Source of the DNA: Cafeteria roenbergensis
Taxonomy: Eukaryota; Sar; Bigyra; Bicosoecida; Cafeteriaceae
Length of the DNA stretch: 64,000 nt
Assembly: GCA_008330645.1 (NCBI GenBank)
Contig: VLTN01000016.1
Span: 496,001-560,000, forward strand
Reading direction: 5' to 3'
Under the pieces are notes generated by a model. It saw only the letters and a program-made list of their open reading frames with translations, was not told the origin of the DNA and ran no database searches. The translations under genes and the position numbers were made by a program. Shown here piece after piece: positions 48,574 through 58,745 of this stretch; positions within the stretch are counted from its first letter, which is position 1, and every line of letters begins with the position of its first letter.

Positions 48574-49546
48574 ATGGCAAGTGCTTTCTCTAAGGACGTC
48601 AAGGCAGCGCGCGAGGTAGCGTCAGAGGTGCTGGCGTCGATGTCCTCGCAGTGTGAGCAGGCAGGCGTTTGCGCTGCAAGTTGGTCCGTCAAGCTCGCCC
48701 GCCCGGCTGCTGGACCAGGTCCGGCCCGCGCGCCCTGCCGTTGCCGCCACTCGCGTACTCTGCCCCTTCGGGCTGGTGGTGGACCATGCCGGCGAGCAGC
48801 GTGGGTGTCCGGGAAGGGGAGGGGCTGACGCGCAACGCGCGGAGGGGCTGGTGGGACCCTGCTTCAATTGCGCGTTGAGGGCCGACCCGGTCTTGAGGTC
48901 GACCAAGGAACGCGATGGGGAGATTGGTGCCTGTTGCCGCTCATTGGCTCCGCCAGCTCGTGCTGCTGGGGCGCTTGTGCCCGAAGCGTGCTCCGTGCGA
49001 GAGAGCACGAACTGAGCGCCATCTGCGGTGCCGTCGAGCGTGCGCTTGCCTCCCCGCGTGCCTGGCTCGTGGGTGCGTTTCGCAGCTGGCCCGGCGGCCC
49101 CGCCACCGAGCGATCCCACGTTTGCGCCGCGGGAGCTGGAGCGGGAGCGCCACGACGCTGAAGCCAAGGCGGCTGCAGAGGCCAAGGCAAGGGAGGAGAC
49201 CGCCCGCATGCCGGGGGAGTTCGCAGGGCTGTCCCAGGACACCGCCGCGGAGCGCGAGGCTGCGGCCGCTGCGGCGGAAGCGGCCGAGGTGTCCAAATTT
49301 GCGTCCTCGCACCCTCCCGAGTTCTCAGAGACGGCGGCTGATCGGAAGGCTCGTGCAGAGGCCGAGGCCGCAGCCAAAGCCGAGGAGGCCGCTAAGACTG
49401 AGGCGCTTGCAGCTGCGAGGTCCATGCCTCCCGAGTTCAGGCCGACGTCCATCGCAGCAAGGCTCGCTGAAGAAGAAGCCGAGTACGACCCTGACGAGAG
49501 CCTCTCTGGCACACCGTGTTCGGACATTGACTCTCCTACTGCATAG
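48574..49546 (+). CDS. Small Ala/Glu-rich protein with three PEF motifs
   Basis: Proposed exons 48574-48652 and 49086-49546 give 179 residues; the phase 1 join (MSSQ-S-GPAAPPPSDPTF) closes, donor GTGAGC, acceptor CGCAG. A middle exon in the 433-nt intron cannot be excluded. After a short helix (FSKDVKAAREVASEVLASM) the protein repeats a block three times: a charged Ala/Glu/Lys helix followed by MPGEFAGLS, HPPEFSETA and MPPEFRPTS. It ends in an acidic Ser/Asp tail. Regularly spaced short P-x-E-F motifs on helical linkers suggest a multivalent ligand for a binding partner, but I recognise no family. The exon 1 assignment is less sure than exon 2. Confidence 0.55.
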
Positions 49547-49980
49547 ACCGTCGACCTGGGTGTGCCACACCTTGCGGCCTGTGTTTGTTTCTCTTTTTGA
49601 GCGATGGCAGCACGCAGAGTGATTCGAAACTATCCGTTCAATCGCATCCGTGTTGGCATTGATGGTGTAGACCCTGCACGCTCCCACACAGCCATTGGAG
49701 TGCCTGGCCAAGCCGCCGTGGCGGCTTCATGTGCTTTCGAAACAAAGGAAACAGCACACACTCAACCTGTTTTTCGCTGCAGACTTGCGCTCGTTCTGCC
49801 GTGGTCGGAGAGATGCCAGGCGATGTCGGTGATGTGTCGGGAGGCAGATGAAGCGAACAGCCACAGATCGGATGACCGACAGAAAGAGTGGCGAACATAC
49901 ACTGACACAGCTTAAGGCTTCGGAGAATGTCAAACGGGCTGATCTTAGGACACGAAGGTATGTGACGTCGTGGCGCGGCT
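49547..49980. other. Intergenic region with lower GC, before the tRNA array
   Basis: 434 bp, visibly richer in A/T than the surroundings. It contains a perfect hairpin (GCCGCC..GGCGGC) near 49710-49730 and a 103-residue frame at 49604-49915 with no recognisable feature. Probably the 3' UTR of the upstream gene plus the array flank. Confidence 0.45.
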
Positions 49981-50183
49981 GGTAGGTCGGAGTCGCGCAT
50001 GGTGGGTCCGGGTGTGCGTGTTTCGTGGTGTGGTCGTCGGGGGTCGCGGTGGGCGGGCGGTGCGTGGGCGCGGGAGGGGTCGTGGGGCGGCGTTGGTGTC
50101 GATGTGGAGCGGTTGTGGTGTATTTTGGAGCGAGTCGCGTGTTGCATGATCTGATGACCATAACTTGTCTTTGAAGGCACCAA

Positions 50184-50254
50184 GCATCGATGGTGAAATG
50201 GTATCATATCTCGTTGCCATCGAGGTAGCCCGGGTTCGATTCCCGGTCGATGCA
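50184..50254 (+). tRNA. trnG-GCC: tRNA-Gly(GCC), copy 1
   Basis: 71 nt, read by hand into a cloverleaf: acceptor stem GCATCGA/TCGATGC with discriminator A, D arm with A-box TGGTGAAATGG, anticodon arm CTCG-TTGCCAT-CGAG (anticodon GCC), T arm CCGGG-TTCGATT-CCCGG with a B-box. No intron. A T6 Pol III terminator lies 5-10 nt downstream (50259-50264). Confidence 0.96.
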
Positions 50255-50885
50255 ATCCTTTTTTCGTCGCGCACCACACTCACCCGAGCGCGCCAACCAC
50301 GGAGCAGCCAGCCACATCCTCGCCGGCTGTACCGACACCATCGCACCGCGATTCGTCCCCGCCACAGCGCCGGCACGCGCGCGCTCGGAAGCGGGGCGGC
50401 ATCGCGGCCGGGCGGAGGCGACCCCCAGGCAGTCACGGGGACGGCGGGGGCGGCCGCGAGGGTCGCTGTGGGCGGGCGACGGGGGGCGGGCGGGCATGTG
50501 GCGCGGGTGGGGGCGCGGGGCGGACGTCGATGCGGGCCCGGATGGAGGGGGGGGCGAGGGCGGCGTCGGTGACGACCCCTTGCGTGTGCGGCGCAGAGGC
50601 CAGCGTGCGATGGCGCCGTGTCAAGAGGGGCGAGGGCGGCAGTCGGGGGGCGGGGGGGGGGGGGACGGGGGCGGGCGTGGGTGGTCGGTCGGAGTCGCGC
50701 ATGGTTGGTCCGGGTGTGCGTGTTTCGTGGTGTGGTCGTCGGGGGTCGCGGTGGGCGGGCGGTGCGTGGGCGCGGGAGGGGTCGTGGGGCGGCGCTGGTG
50801 TCGATGTGGAGTGGTTGTGGTGTATTTTGGAGCGAGTCGCGTGTTGCATGATCTGATGACCATAATTTGTCTTTGAAGGCACCAA

Positions 50886-50956
50886 GCATCGATGGTGAAA
50901 TGGTATCATATCTCGTTGCCATCGAGGTAGCCCGGGTTCGATTCCCGGTCGATGCA
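50886..50956 (+). tRNA. trnG-GCC: tRNA-Gly(GCC), copy 2
   Basis: Identical 71-nt sequence to copy 1, with the same T6 terminator. The upstream spacer carries the GAGTGG and AATTTG variants. Confidence 0.96.
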
Positions 50957-51589
50957 ATCCTTTTTTCGTCGCGCACCACACTCACCCGAGCGCGCCAACC
51001 ACGGAGCAGCCAGCCACATCCTCGCCGGCTGTACCGACACCATCGCACCGCGATTCGTCCCCGCCACAGCGCCGGCACGCGCGCGCTCGGAAGCGGGGCG
51101 GCATCGCGGCCGGGCGGAGGCGACCCCCAGGCAGTCACGGGGACGGCGGGGGCGGCCGCGAGGGTCGCTGTGGGCGGGCGACGGGGGGCGGGCGGGCATG
51201 TGGCGCGGGTGGGGGCGCGGGGCGGACGTCGATGCGGGCCCGGATGGAGGGGGGGCGAGGGCGGCATCGGTGACGACCCCTTGCGTGTGCGGCGCAGAGG
51301 CCAGCGTGCGATGGCGCCGTGTCAAGAGGGGCGAGGGCGGCAGTCGGGGGGCGGGGGGGACGAGGGGGACGGGGGCGGGCGTGGGTGGTCGGTCGGAGTC
51401 GCGCATGGTTGGTCCGGGTGTGCGTGTTTCGTGGTGTGGTCGTCGGGGGTCGCGGTGGGCGGGCGGTGCGTGGGCGCGGGAGGGGTCGTGGGGCGGCGTT
51501 GGTGTCGATGTGGAGCGGTTGTGGTGTATTTTGGAGCGAGTCGCGTGTTGCATGATCTGATGACCATAATTTGTCTTTGAAGGCACCAA

Positions 51590-51660
51590 GCATCGATGGT
51601 GAAATGGTATCATATCTCGTTGCCATCGAGGTAGCCCGGGTTCGATTCCCGGTCGATGCA
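51590..51660 (+). tRNA. trnG-GCC: tRNA-Gly(GCC), copy 3
   Basis: Identical 71-nt sequence and T6 terminator. The upstream spacer carries GAGCGG with AATTTG. Confidence 0.96.
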
Positions 51661-52295
51661 ATCCTTTTTTCGTCGCGCACCACACTCACCCGAGCGCGCC
51701 AACCACGGAGCAGCCAGCCACATCCTCGCCGGCTGTACCGACACCATCGCACCGCGATTCGTCCCCGCCACAGCGCCGGCACGCGCGCGCTCGGAAGCGG
51801 GGCGGCATCGCGGCCGGGCGGAGGCGACCCCCAGGCAGTCACGGGGACGGCGGGGGCGGCCGCGAGGGTCGCTGCGGGCGAGCGACGGGGGGCGGGCAGG
51901 GCATGTGGCGCGGGTGGGGGCGCGGGGCAGACGTCGATGCGAGCCCGGATGGAGGGGGGGGCGAGGGCGGCGTCGGTGACGACCCCTTGCGTGTGCGGCG
52001 CAGAGGCCAGCGTGCGATGGCGCCGTGTCAAGAGGGGCGAGGGCGGCAGTCGGGGGGCGGGGGGGACGGGGGGCAAGGCGGCGGGCGTGGGTGGTCGGTC
52101 GGAGTCGCGCATGGTTGGTCCGGGTGTGCGTGTTTCGTGGTGTGGTCGTCGGGGGTCGCGGTGGGCGGGCGGTGCGTGGGCGCGGGAGGGGTCGTGGGGC
52201 GGCGCTGGTGTCGATGTGGAGCGGTTGTGGTGTATTTTGGAGCGAGTCGCGTGTTGCATGATCTGATGACCATAACTTGTCTTTGAAGGCACCAA

Positions 52296-52366
52296 GCATC
52301 GATGGTGAAATGGTATCATATCTCGTTGCCATCGAGGTAGCCCGGGTTCGATTCCCGGTCGATGCA
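52296..52366 (+). tRNA. trnG-GCC: tRNA-Gly(GCC), copy 4
   Basis: Identical 71-nt sequence. Upstream spacer GAGCGG with AACTTG; the downstream spacer has an extra GC (TCGCGCGCACC). Confidence 0.96.
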
Positions 52367-53003
52367 ATCCTTTTTTCGTCGCGCGCACCACACTCACCCG
52401 AGCGCGCCAACCACGGAGCAGCCAGCCACATCCTCGCCGGCTGTACCGACACCATCGCACCGCGATTCGTCCCCGCCACAGCGCCGGCACGCGCGCGCTC
52501 GGAAGCGGGGCGGCATCGCGGCCGGGCGGAGGCGACCCCCAGGCAGTCACAGGGACGGCGGGGGCGGCCGCGAGGGTCGCTGTGGGCGGGCGACGGGGGG
52601 CGGGCGGGCATGTGGCGCGGGTGGGGGCGCGGGGCGGACGTCGATGCGGGCCCGGATGGAGGGGGGGGCGAGGGCGGCGTCGGTGACGACCCCTTGCGTG
52701 TGCGGCGCAGAGGCCAGCGTGCGATGGCGCCGTGTCAAGAGGGGCGAGGGCGGCAGTCGGGGGGCGGGGGGGACGAGGGGGACGGGGGACGGGCGTGGGT
52801 GGTCGGTCGGAGTCGCGCATGGTTGGTCCGGGTGTGCGTGTTTCGTGGTGTGGTCGTCGGGGGTCGCGGTGGGCGGGCGGTGCGTGGGCGCGGGAGGGGT
52901 CGTGGGGCGGCGCTGGTGTCGATGTGGAGCGGTTGTGGTGTATTTTGGAGCGAGTCGCGTGTTGCATGATCTGATGACCATAATTTGTCTTTGAAGGCAC
53001 CAA

Positions 53004-53074
53004 GCATCGATGGTGAAATGGTATCATATCTCGTTGCCATCGAGGTAGCCCGGGTTCGATTCCCGGTCGATGCA
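53004..53074 (+). tRNA. trnG-GCC: tRNA-Gly(GCC), copy 5
   Basis: Identical 71-nt sequence. Upstream spacer GAGCGG with AATTTG, as before copy 3. Confidence 0.96.
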
Positions 53075-53709
53075 ATCCTTTTTTCGTCGCGCACCACACT
53101 CACCCGAGCGCGCCAACCACGGAGCAGCCAGCCACATCCTCGCCGGCTGTACCGACACCATCGCACCGCGATTCGTCCCCGCCACAGCGCCGGCACGCGC
53201 GCGCTCGGAAGCGGGGCGGCATCGCGGCCGGGCGGAGGCGACCCCCAGGCAGTCACGGGGACGGCGGGGGCGGCCGCGAGGGTCGCTGTGGGCGGGAGAC
53301 GGGGGGCGGGCGGGCATGTGGCGCGGGTGGGGGCGCGGGGCGGACGTCGATGCGGGCCCGGATGGAGGGGGGGGCGAGGGCGGCGTCGGTGACGACCCCT
53401 TGCGTGTGCGGCGCAGAGGCCAGCGTGCGATGGCGCCGTGTCAAGAGGGGCGAGGGCGGCAGTCGGGGGGCGGGGGGGACGGAGGGGACGGGGGACGGGC
53501 GTGGGTGGTCGGTCGGAGTCGCGCATGGTGGGTCCGGGTGTGCGTGTTTCGTGGTGTGGTCGTCGGGGGTCGCGGTGGGCGGGCGGTGCGTGGGCGCGGG
53601 AGGGGTCGTGGGGCGGCGCTGGTGTCGATGTGGAGTGGTTGTGGTGTATTTTGGAGCGAGTCGCGTGTTGCATGATCTGATGACCATAACTTGTCTTTGA
53701 AGGCACCAA

Positions 53710-53780
53710 GCATCGATGGTGAAATGGTATCATATCTCGTTGCCATCGAGGTAGCCCGGGTTCGATTCCCGGTCGATGCA
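53710..53780 (+). tRNA. trnG-GCC: tRNA-Gly(GCC), copy 6
   Basis: Identical 71-nt sequence. Upstream spacer GAGTGG with AACTTG, the fourth variant combination. Confidence 0.96.
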
Positions 53781-54415
53781 ATCCTTTTTTCGTCGCGCAC
53801 CACACTCACCCGAGCGCGCCAACCACGGAGCAGCCAGCCACATCCTCGCCGGCTGTACCGACACCATCGCACCGCGATTCGTCCCCGCCACAGCGCCGGC
53901 ACGCGCGCGCTCGGAAGCGGGGCGGCATTGCGGCCGGGCGGAGGCGACCCCCAGGCAGTCACGGGGACGGCGGGGGCGGCCGCGAGGGTCGCTGTGGGCG
54001 GGCGACGGGGGGCGGGCGGGCATGTGGCGCGGGTGGGGGCGCGGGGCGGACGTCGATGCGGGCCCGGATGGAGGGGGGGGCGAGGGCGGCATCGGTGACG
54101 ACCCCTTGCGTGTGCGGCGCAGAGGCCAGCGTGCGATGGCGCCGTGTCAAGAGGGGCGAGGGCGGCAGTCGGGGGGCGGGGGGGACGGGGGGGACGGGGG
54201 ACGGGCGTGGGTGGTCGGTCGGAGTCGCGCACGGTTGGTCCGGGTGTGCGTGTTTCGTGGTGTGGTCGTCGGGGGTCGCGGTGGGCGGGCGGTGCGTGGG
54301 CGCGGGAGGGGTCGTGGGGCGGCGCTGGTGTCGATGTGGAGCGGTTGTGGTGTATTTTGGAGCGAGTCGCGTGTTGCATGATCTGATGACCATAACTTGT
54401 CTTTGAAGGCACCAA

Positions 54416-54486
54416 GCATCGATGGTGAAATGGTATCATATCTCGTTGCCATCGAGGTAGCCCGGGTTCGATTCCCGGTCGATGCA
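54416..54486 (+). tRNA. trnG-GCC: tRNA-Gly(GCC), copy 7
   Basis: Identical 71-nt sequence and T6 terminator. Repeat homology continues 61 bp past this gene and then stops at 54547. Confidence 0.96.
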
Positions 54487-54547
54487 ATCCTTTTTTCGTC
54501 GCGCACCACACTCACCCGAGCGCGCCAACCACGGAGCAGCCAGCCAC

Positions 54548-54900
54548 GTCTCTGCTCACTTAACTGATGAATCATTTTTCTTCAGTTGCATGGTTGCAGC
54601 GCTTTGCACCCGACCGTGCCCAAAGCAGCGGCCATGCCTGCGTTCGAGCCGGCCGCACAGTTGCCGTACGACAGCGAGGGCCTGTGAGCGAGGCATGGAA
54701 GGTTTGAAGCAGGCCGCACGGTGCGCTCTCTGGCCACCACGGTTGTCGTTGTGGCTCGAGCTTGTGCGACGGACAAGGGTCGACAGCGGATGCATGCTGG
54801 TTGCACCTTGCCGATGCTTGACCGAGGCACATATTGTGGCGGCACTTGGCAGTCGGTGGCTTGCACTGATCAGCGCCAGCTGGCAGTTGGGCCTGAGGCG
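54548..54900. other. Region between the tRNA array and the coiled-coil gene
   Basis: 353 bp. The coiled-coil frame is already open here, with an alternative ATG at 54790, but composition is less biased, which suggests 5' UTR. Nothing else is supported. Confidence 0.45.
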
Positions 54901-57900
54901 ATGCAGTCTGGCCCTCGGCGGGTGCGCCGAGAGCCCGGTGACAGCCGGTCCTCGATCCCGGCCAGCAGCGTTGCTTCTCGCATCAGGCTCGGGCAAACGG
55001 CGGACGCGGAATCGCCTGCTCGCCGCCCCCTAGGAAGGGCCGAGCGCCTCGACTCGTCGAGTTCTTTTGGGGCGTCGGGGCTATCAAAGCCTCTCGCCCA
55101 GAGTGGAGGACCGTCGCGCGTTCCGCTGGGAGCGAGCCAGCTTGCCGGGCGGCTTGGCAAGGCGCGGCGCGTTCCAAACGCCAAGCCGGCTGGCCCGGTC
55201 AAGGCAGACGGCTCAGCGCTCCCGCTACGAGTGGCCGATGCAGCAGATGCCCTCAAGTCTGCAGCTGGCCGTGCAACAGACTCGGCGGACTCTCGCCCCG
55301 AGTGGGATCCCAGTCCCGCTGCTCGCGAGTCGCCCGTTCGCCGGCGGCGCGCTGCGAGCGAGCGTCGCATCAGGCGCGCACCGAGCGCATCAAGCTCCAG
55401 AAGCAAAGGCGACGGGCCGGCTTCGAAGTCGAGCCGGGCGTCGAGCCGGGCGTCAAGCCCGGTCACCTCGCACTCGGCTCGCAACCGAGCCGGCTCGCGC
55501 GGCGCAGCTCGACACCGGGCCGCGAACCCGGCAAGCGCAGCGTCCAAGAAGCCGGACGGCTCGCCACGAAGGCTCCCCAATCCGCAGGCTGCGTCCGCGT
55601 CCGCGGACGAGGCAGACGCGGCGGCTGCTGGCTCTGCAAGCGGCGAAGCCATCGCTGCGGCTCCCGGCGCGACAGCCACTGCGGTCGACGCCTCGGCACC
55701 AGCAGGTGTGCCCGGGGGGCCTGCCTCCGCCCCGGCGCGTGTCGATCCCTCCGTCAGATCAGCCTCTGCTCGCAGCAGCAGCGCGCGCGGCGCAGCCGAC
55801 ACGAATACCCCCGCAGTCCCGTCCTCTCAACGGCTCGGCAGAGCACAGGGGGCAGGCAAGGTGGTGGTGCCACTGCGGGGCGGCAGCAGCGTGCCAGTGA
55901 GCAGCGGCGCGAGCACTTGCAGCGCAAGCAGTGCTGGTTCCCGGGCCGGCAAGACCCCGCGCCTCAAGGGATCGTCTTCCCGCTCCGAGGAGACGGCTGG
56001 CCCCCAGGGCTCTCGGTACAGCGCCACGGCTGCCTCGCGCACTGCTGCAGCCGCTGGGGGCGCCACTGCGACGGGGGGCACGGCGGCTGAGCGCCGTTCC
56101 GTGCGGCAGCGGATGGAGGAGGCGGAGGCCAGGGTCACAGAGCTGAAGCGGCGCCTTCACGCCAGCGAGACGAAGCGGCGCGCGGCGGAAGCGAGGTCGC
56201 AGAGGGCCGTTGCGGTTTCGCCGGCGAAGATTCCGCGGCGGCGGCTGCAGGACGGGCCGGATGGTCCGGGCAGTGGAGACTCCGCGGCAGCGAGTGGCAG
56301 AGCCGACCCGCGCAACGGCCGCGCGGAGGCCGCTGCCAGAGGCGGTCCGGCGTCGCCGTCCCCCGCCATCGGCGCCGCGAGGCCGGCTGATGACGACGCC
56401 GAGAGCGCCGACGCAGCCGATGACGGTGGCGCGCAGAGCGGTCCCGCGGCTCTGCCAGGATCGGCTCTGCCAGTCTCTGCCAGCAAACGGGCCGAGTCCT
56501 CGCGACCTTCGCGCCTGGTCGCCTGCGGAGCCTCGGCTGCGCCGTCCCCGCTCCGAACCCCGTCCTCCGCCTCGCCCGTATCCGGCGCGCGCGCTGTCAC
56601 GGCGGGCGCCTGTCGCCCGTCAGCGTCGGGAAGGGCGCCCGGTTCAGCGCCGACGGCGCGCGCAGGCCTGGCCAAGGGTGCAGAGCCCCCTGCCGCCCCG
56701 GGGTCGGCTGTTCGGGCGGAGCTTGAGCGGCTCCGCGCGGACATAGCGGCGCTGAGGGACTCGCACGCCGCGTCGGAGTCGGGACGATTGGTGGCCGAGG
56801 AGGCTGTCGGCGCGCTGCGAAGTGCCCTGCATGCTGCAGAGCTGCGAGCCGAGACACTGGCAGACGAGGCCGCCAGACTGTCCCAGCAGCTTGCGCCCGG
56901 CGCCACGCCCGCCGCCGCAGCTGCTGCCGGTGCGGCCACGTCTGCAGCCGCAGACACCGTGCCCAGGCCAGATGCCCCCGCGCCCTTCAATCCGCACCAC
57001 GAAGTGGGAGCCGCCAACGGCAGCGCCTCCACTGGCGCGAGCTCTGCCCTCGCGCCCTCGCCCTCGCCCGCTGCTGCCAACCAGCAGACGTCAGCCGGCA
57101 GAGCCCAGGGACCTGGGCTCTCCGGGTCTCCCTCTGAGTCGCAGCACAGCCGGGCGTGGCGCGGTGGCTCGCGGCCCCCCCCCGCATCCCCTCTCACAAG
57201 CGGCTCCCTTCGACGGGCAAGCTCTGCGCCGGAGAGCGGTCCGTCGCCCCACCAGCAGGGCGGGCTGGCGGCACCCGCCGCTCCTCTCACGGCCGCCGCC
57301 GCGTCGAGCCCCGCAGCGGCGTCCGGCGACCGCTTGACCGGGCGCGACGATGCCCACGGCGGTCGCCGCAACCCCGCCGAGCAAGCTTCGCGAACCGGCA
57401 GCGGACATGGCAGAGCCGGCGCGCCGCCGCTCGACGTCACTTCCTCAAGCAACAAAACCAGTTTCTCGCCCCTGCACGACGACCACGCCCTATCGCTGGC
57501 CAGTCATGGGCTTCGGCGGGCAGCCAGCTCGCCGGCAGAGCCAGCCTCCCGCCTGGCCTCTGCCTCCGCCGCGCTCAGCGCCGCTCTATCGCTGGGCTCG
57601 GCGGCGGACGCGGCCGAGCCGCTGGTAGCCTCGGCGCGGAGCCCGTTCGTGTCGGGCTCCGGGCAGGAGCTGGGGCCTCTGTTCAGCGCCGCCGGGGTCG
57701 ACAGCCCCGCAGGGTTCACGGGGGCGAACCGAGGGGCAGCGGGGGGCGCAGAGGGCAGAGGCAGCGGCGATGCCGCGTCTGAGGCCACCTGGAGGGACCG
57801 GTTCGCGGTGCTGGCCACAGCCGCCCGAGCTCTCCAGCTGGCCGCGAGCGGCGCTCAGGAGGACGCGGAGGGCGACGTCGCGTTCGCCCTGAGCGAGGTG

Positions 57901-58503
57901 GAGGCGAGGGCGGAGGAGTGCGAGGCCCGGGCAGCGGCGGCGGAGGCCCGGGCAGCGGCGGCGGAGGCCCGGGCAGCGGCGGCGGAGGCCCGGGCAGGGC
58001 GAGCCGCGCAGGCGGAGGAGGAGGCGGCGGCGGCGGCGTCGGCGCGGGTTGCGGGCGCCGAGGAGGGCGGAATGCTCGCTGCGGAGGAGGCCGCTGCCGC
58101 CTCCTTGAGGGCGGAGCGGGCAGAGGCTGCTGAGAAGGCGGCGCGGGAGGCAGTTGCCAAGGCGGCTGCGGCGGCGGCGGCGGCCGAGGGAAGGGAGGCA
58201 GCAGCCAGGGCCGAAACCGCCGTGCTTGCGGGCCAGCTGGACGAACTGGTGAGCTGCATTGACGGGTTGTGCGAAGCGCTCGTGTCAGACGCCTCAGGCG
58301 GGCACGCCTCTGCGGAGTCCGACGCTGGTGTGATGGATCGGCTTGCGGCAAGGGTGCCGGCTGTGGCGGAGGCGCTGCGACAGCACGCGCTCTTGCAGGC
58401 ACGCGCAGCAGCCGCGACGGCAGAGGCGGAGTGGCTTCGCAAGGCGCTTGAGCGTGCGGAGGCAAGGCCTGAGGTGGACTCTGCCTTCGTTGACCTGGCT
58501 TGA
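54901..58503 (+). CDS. Low-complexity and coiled-coil protein, unidentified
   Basis: A 1200-residue single-exon frame if it starts at the ATG at 54901; the frame is open to 54721 and ATG 54790 is possible. The N-terminal ~400 residues are Ser/Arg/Ala/Pro-rich, basic and disordered. Three coiled-coil regions follow: around residues 400-435 (RQRMEEAEARVTELKRRLHA), 600-665 (VRAELERLRADIAALRDSH, ALHAAELRAETLADEAARL) and 965-1190. The last begins WRDRFAVLATAARALQLAASG, contains four EARAAAA heptads encoded by a 21-bp repeat, and ends EWLRKALERAEA. Between them is a Ser/Pro/Ala linker. The pattern (basic disordered head, C-terminal coiled coil) is common in cytoskeletal or basal-body proteins, but no signature allows a name. 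Confidence 0.65.
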   Translation: MQSGPRRVRREPGDSRSSIPASSVASRIRLGQTADAESPARRPLGRAERLDSSSSFGASGLSKPLAQSGGPSRVPLGASQLAGRLGKARRVPNAKPAGPVKADGSALPLRVADAADALKSAAGRATDSADSRPEWDPSPAARESPVRRRRAASERRIRRAPSASSSRSKGDGPASKSSRASSRASSPVTSHSARNRAGSRGAARHRAANPASAASKKPDGSPRRLPNPQAASASADEADAAAAGSASGEAIAAAPGATATAVDASAPAGVPGGPASAPARVDPSVRSASARSSSARGAADTNTPAVPSSQRLGRAQGAGKVVVPLRGGSSVPVSSGASTCSASSAGSRAGKTPRLKGSSSRSEETAGPQGSRYSATAASRTAAAAGGATATGGTAAERRSVRQRMEEAEARVTELKRRLHASETKRRAAEARSQRAVAVSPAKIPRRRLQDGPDGPGSGDSAAASGRADPRNGRAEAAARGGPASPSPAIGAARPADDDAESADAADDGGAQSGPAALPGSALPVSASKRAESSRPSRLVACGASAAPSPLRTPSSASPVSGARAVTAGACRPSASGRAPGSAPTARAGLAKGAEPPAAPGSAVRAELERLRADIAALRDSHAASESGRLVAEEAVGALRSALHAAELRAETLADEAARLSQQLAPGATPAAAAAAGAATSAAADTVPRPDAPAPFNPHHEVGAANGSASTGASSALAPSPSPAAANQQTSAGRAQGPGLSGSPSESQHSRAWRGGSRPPPASPLTSGSLRRASSAPESGPSPHQQGGLAAPAAPLTAAAASSPAAASGDRLTGRDDAHGGRRNPAEQASRTGSGHGRAGAPPLDVTSSSNKTSFSPLHDDHALSLASHGLRRAASSPAEPASRLASASAALSAALSLGSAADAAEPLVASARSPFVSGSGQELGPLFSAAGVDSPAGFTGANRGAAGGAEGRGSGDAASEATWRDRFAVLATAARALQLAASGAQEDAEGDVAFALSEVEARAEECEARAAAAEARAAAAEARAAAAEARAGRAAQAEEEAAAAASARVAGAEEGGMLAAEEAAAASLRAERAEAAEKAAREAVAKAAAAAAAAEGREAAARAETAVLAGQLDELVSCIDGLCEALVSDASGGHASAESDAGVMDRLAARVPAVAEALRQHALLQARAAAATAEAEWLRKALERAEARPEVDSAFVDLA
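57922..57997 (+). repeat. 21-bp repeat encoding EARAAAA heptads
   Basis: About three and a half near-perfect copies of a 21-bp unit (GAGGCCCGGGCAGCGGCGGCG) inside the coiled-coil gene. One unit equals one heptad, so copy changes keep the coiled-coil register. Confidence 0.85.
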
Positions 58504-58673
58504 GTCCTGCCCTGGCGAGCCGTGGTTGCGTTCTTGTTGCGTGCTGGGCAGGAGGATCGTGGCTGTTGGTTGCTTCCGTTCCATTCGTCTTGCGCATCGG
58601 TCCAAGGTGTTTGAGCGCTCTGGCATCGCGTGCGGCCGTCGCGGACTGCGCGGACAATCGAGTGTCGGGATGC

Positions 58674-58680
58674 AAATATT
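58674..58680 (+). promoter_or_regulatory. A/T-rich element upstream of the phosphatase-like gene
   Basis: AAATATT lies 66 bp before the start codon at 58746, in DNA otherwise almost free of A/T runs. A candidate core element by position only. Confidence 0.3.
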
Positions 58681-58745
58681 CGCGCCGCCAAGCTCGAGCG
58701 CGCGCCCTTCACTCCGCGTGCTGGCAAAGTTCGCGGCGTCAACGA

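Larger units (their letters stand above)
49981..54547 (+). repeat. Tandem array of ~706-bp units, each with one tRNA-Gly(GCC)
   Basis: Six full intervals of 702, 704, 706, 708, 706 and 706 bp separate seven tRNA genes. The array begins mid-unit at ~49981 and ends at 54547, where the sequence departs from the repeat. Spacers are nearly identical and differ mostly in G-run length, a 2-bp GC insertion after tRNA 4 and single-base variants. Spacer order: T6 terminator, a conserved C-rich block, a G-rich block, then TGATCTGATGACCATAA shortly before each tRNA. Long frames through the spacers recur in every unit only because the DNA does; they are not genes. Confidence 0.95.

Noticed and set aside
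50140-50184. Box C/D snoRNA upstream of each tRNA
   Set aside because: A box-C-like TGATGA exists, but no box D or terminal stem before the tRNA could be found; kept only as an observation.
49981-54547. CRISPR-like array
   Set aside because: Units are ~706 bp, contain tRNA genes and have near-identical spacers; the genome is eukaryotic.
49638-54575. Many open frames of 80-654 codons on both strands through the repeat array
   Set aside because: They recur in each unit only because the DNA repeats, run through the tRNA genes and are Pro/Arg or Gly/Arg-rich translations of GC-rich spacer. None has a domain.
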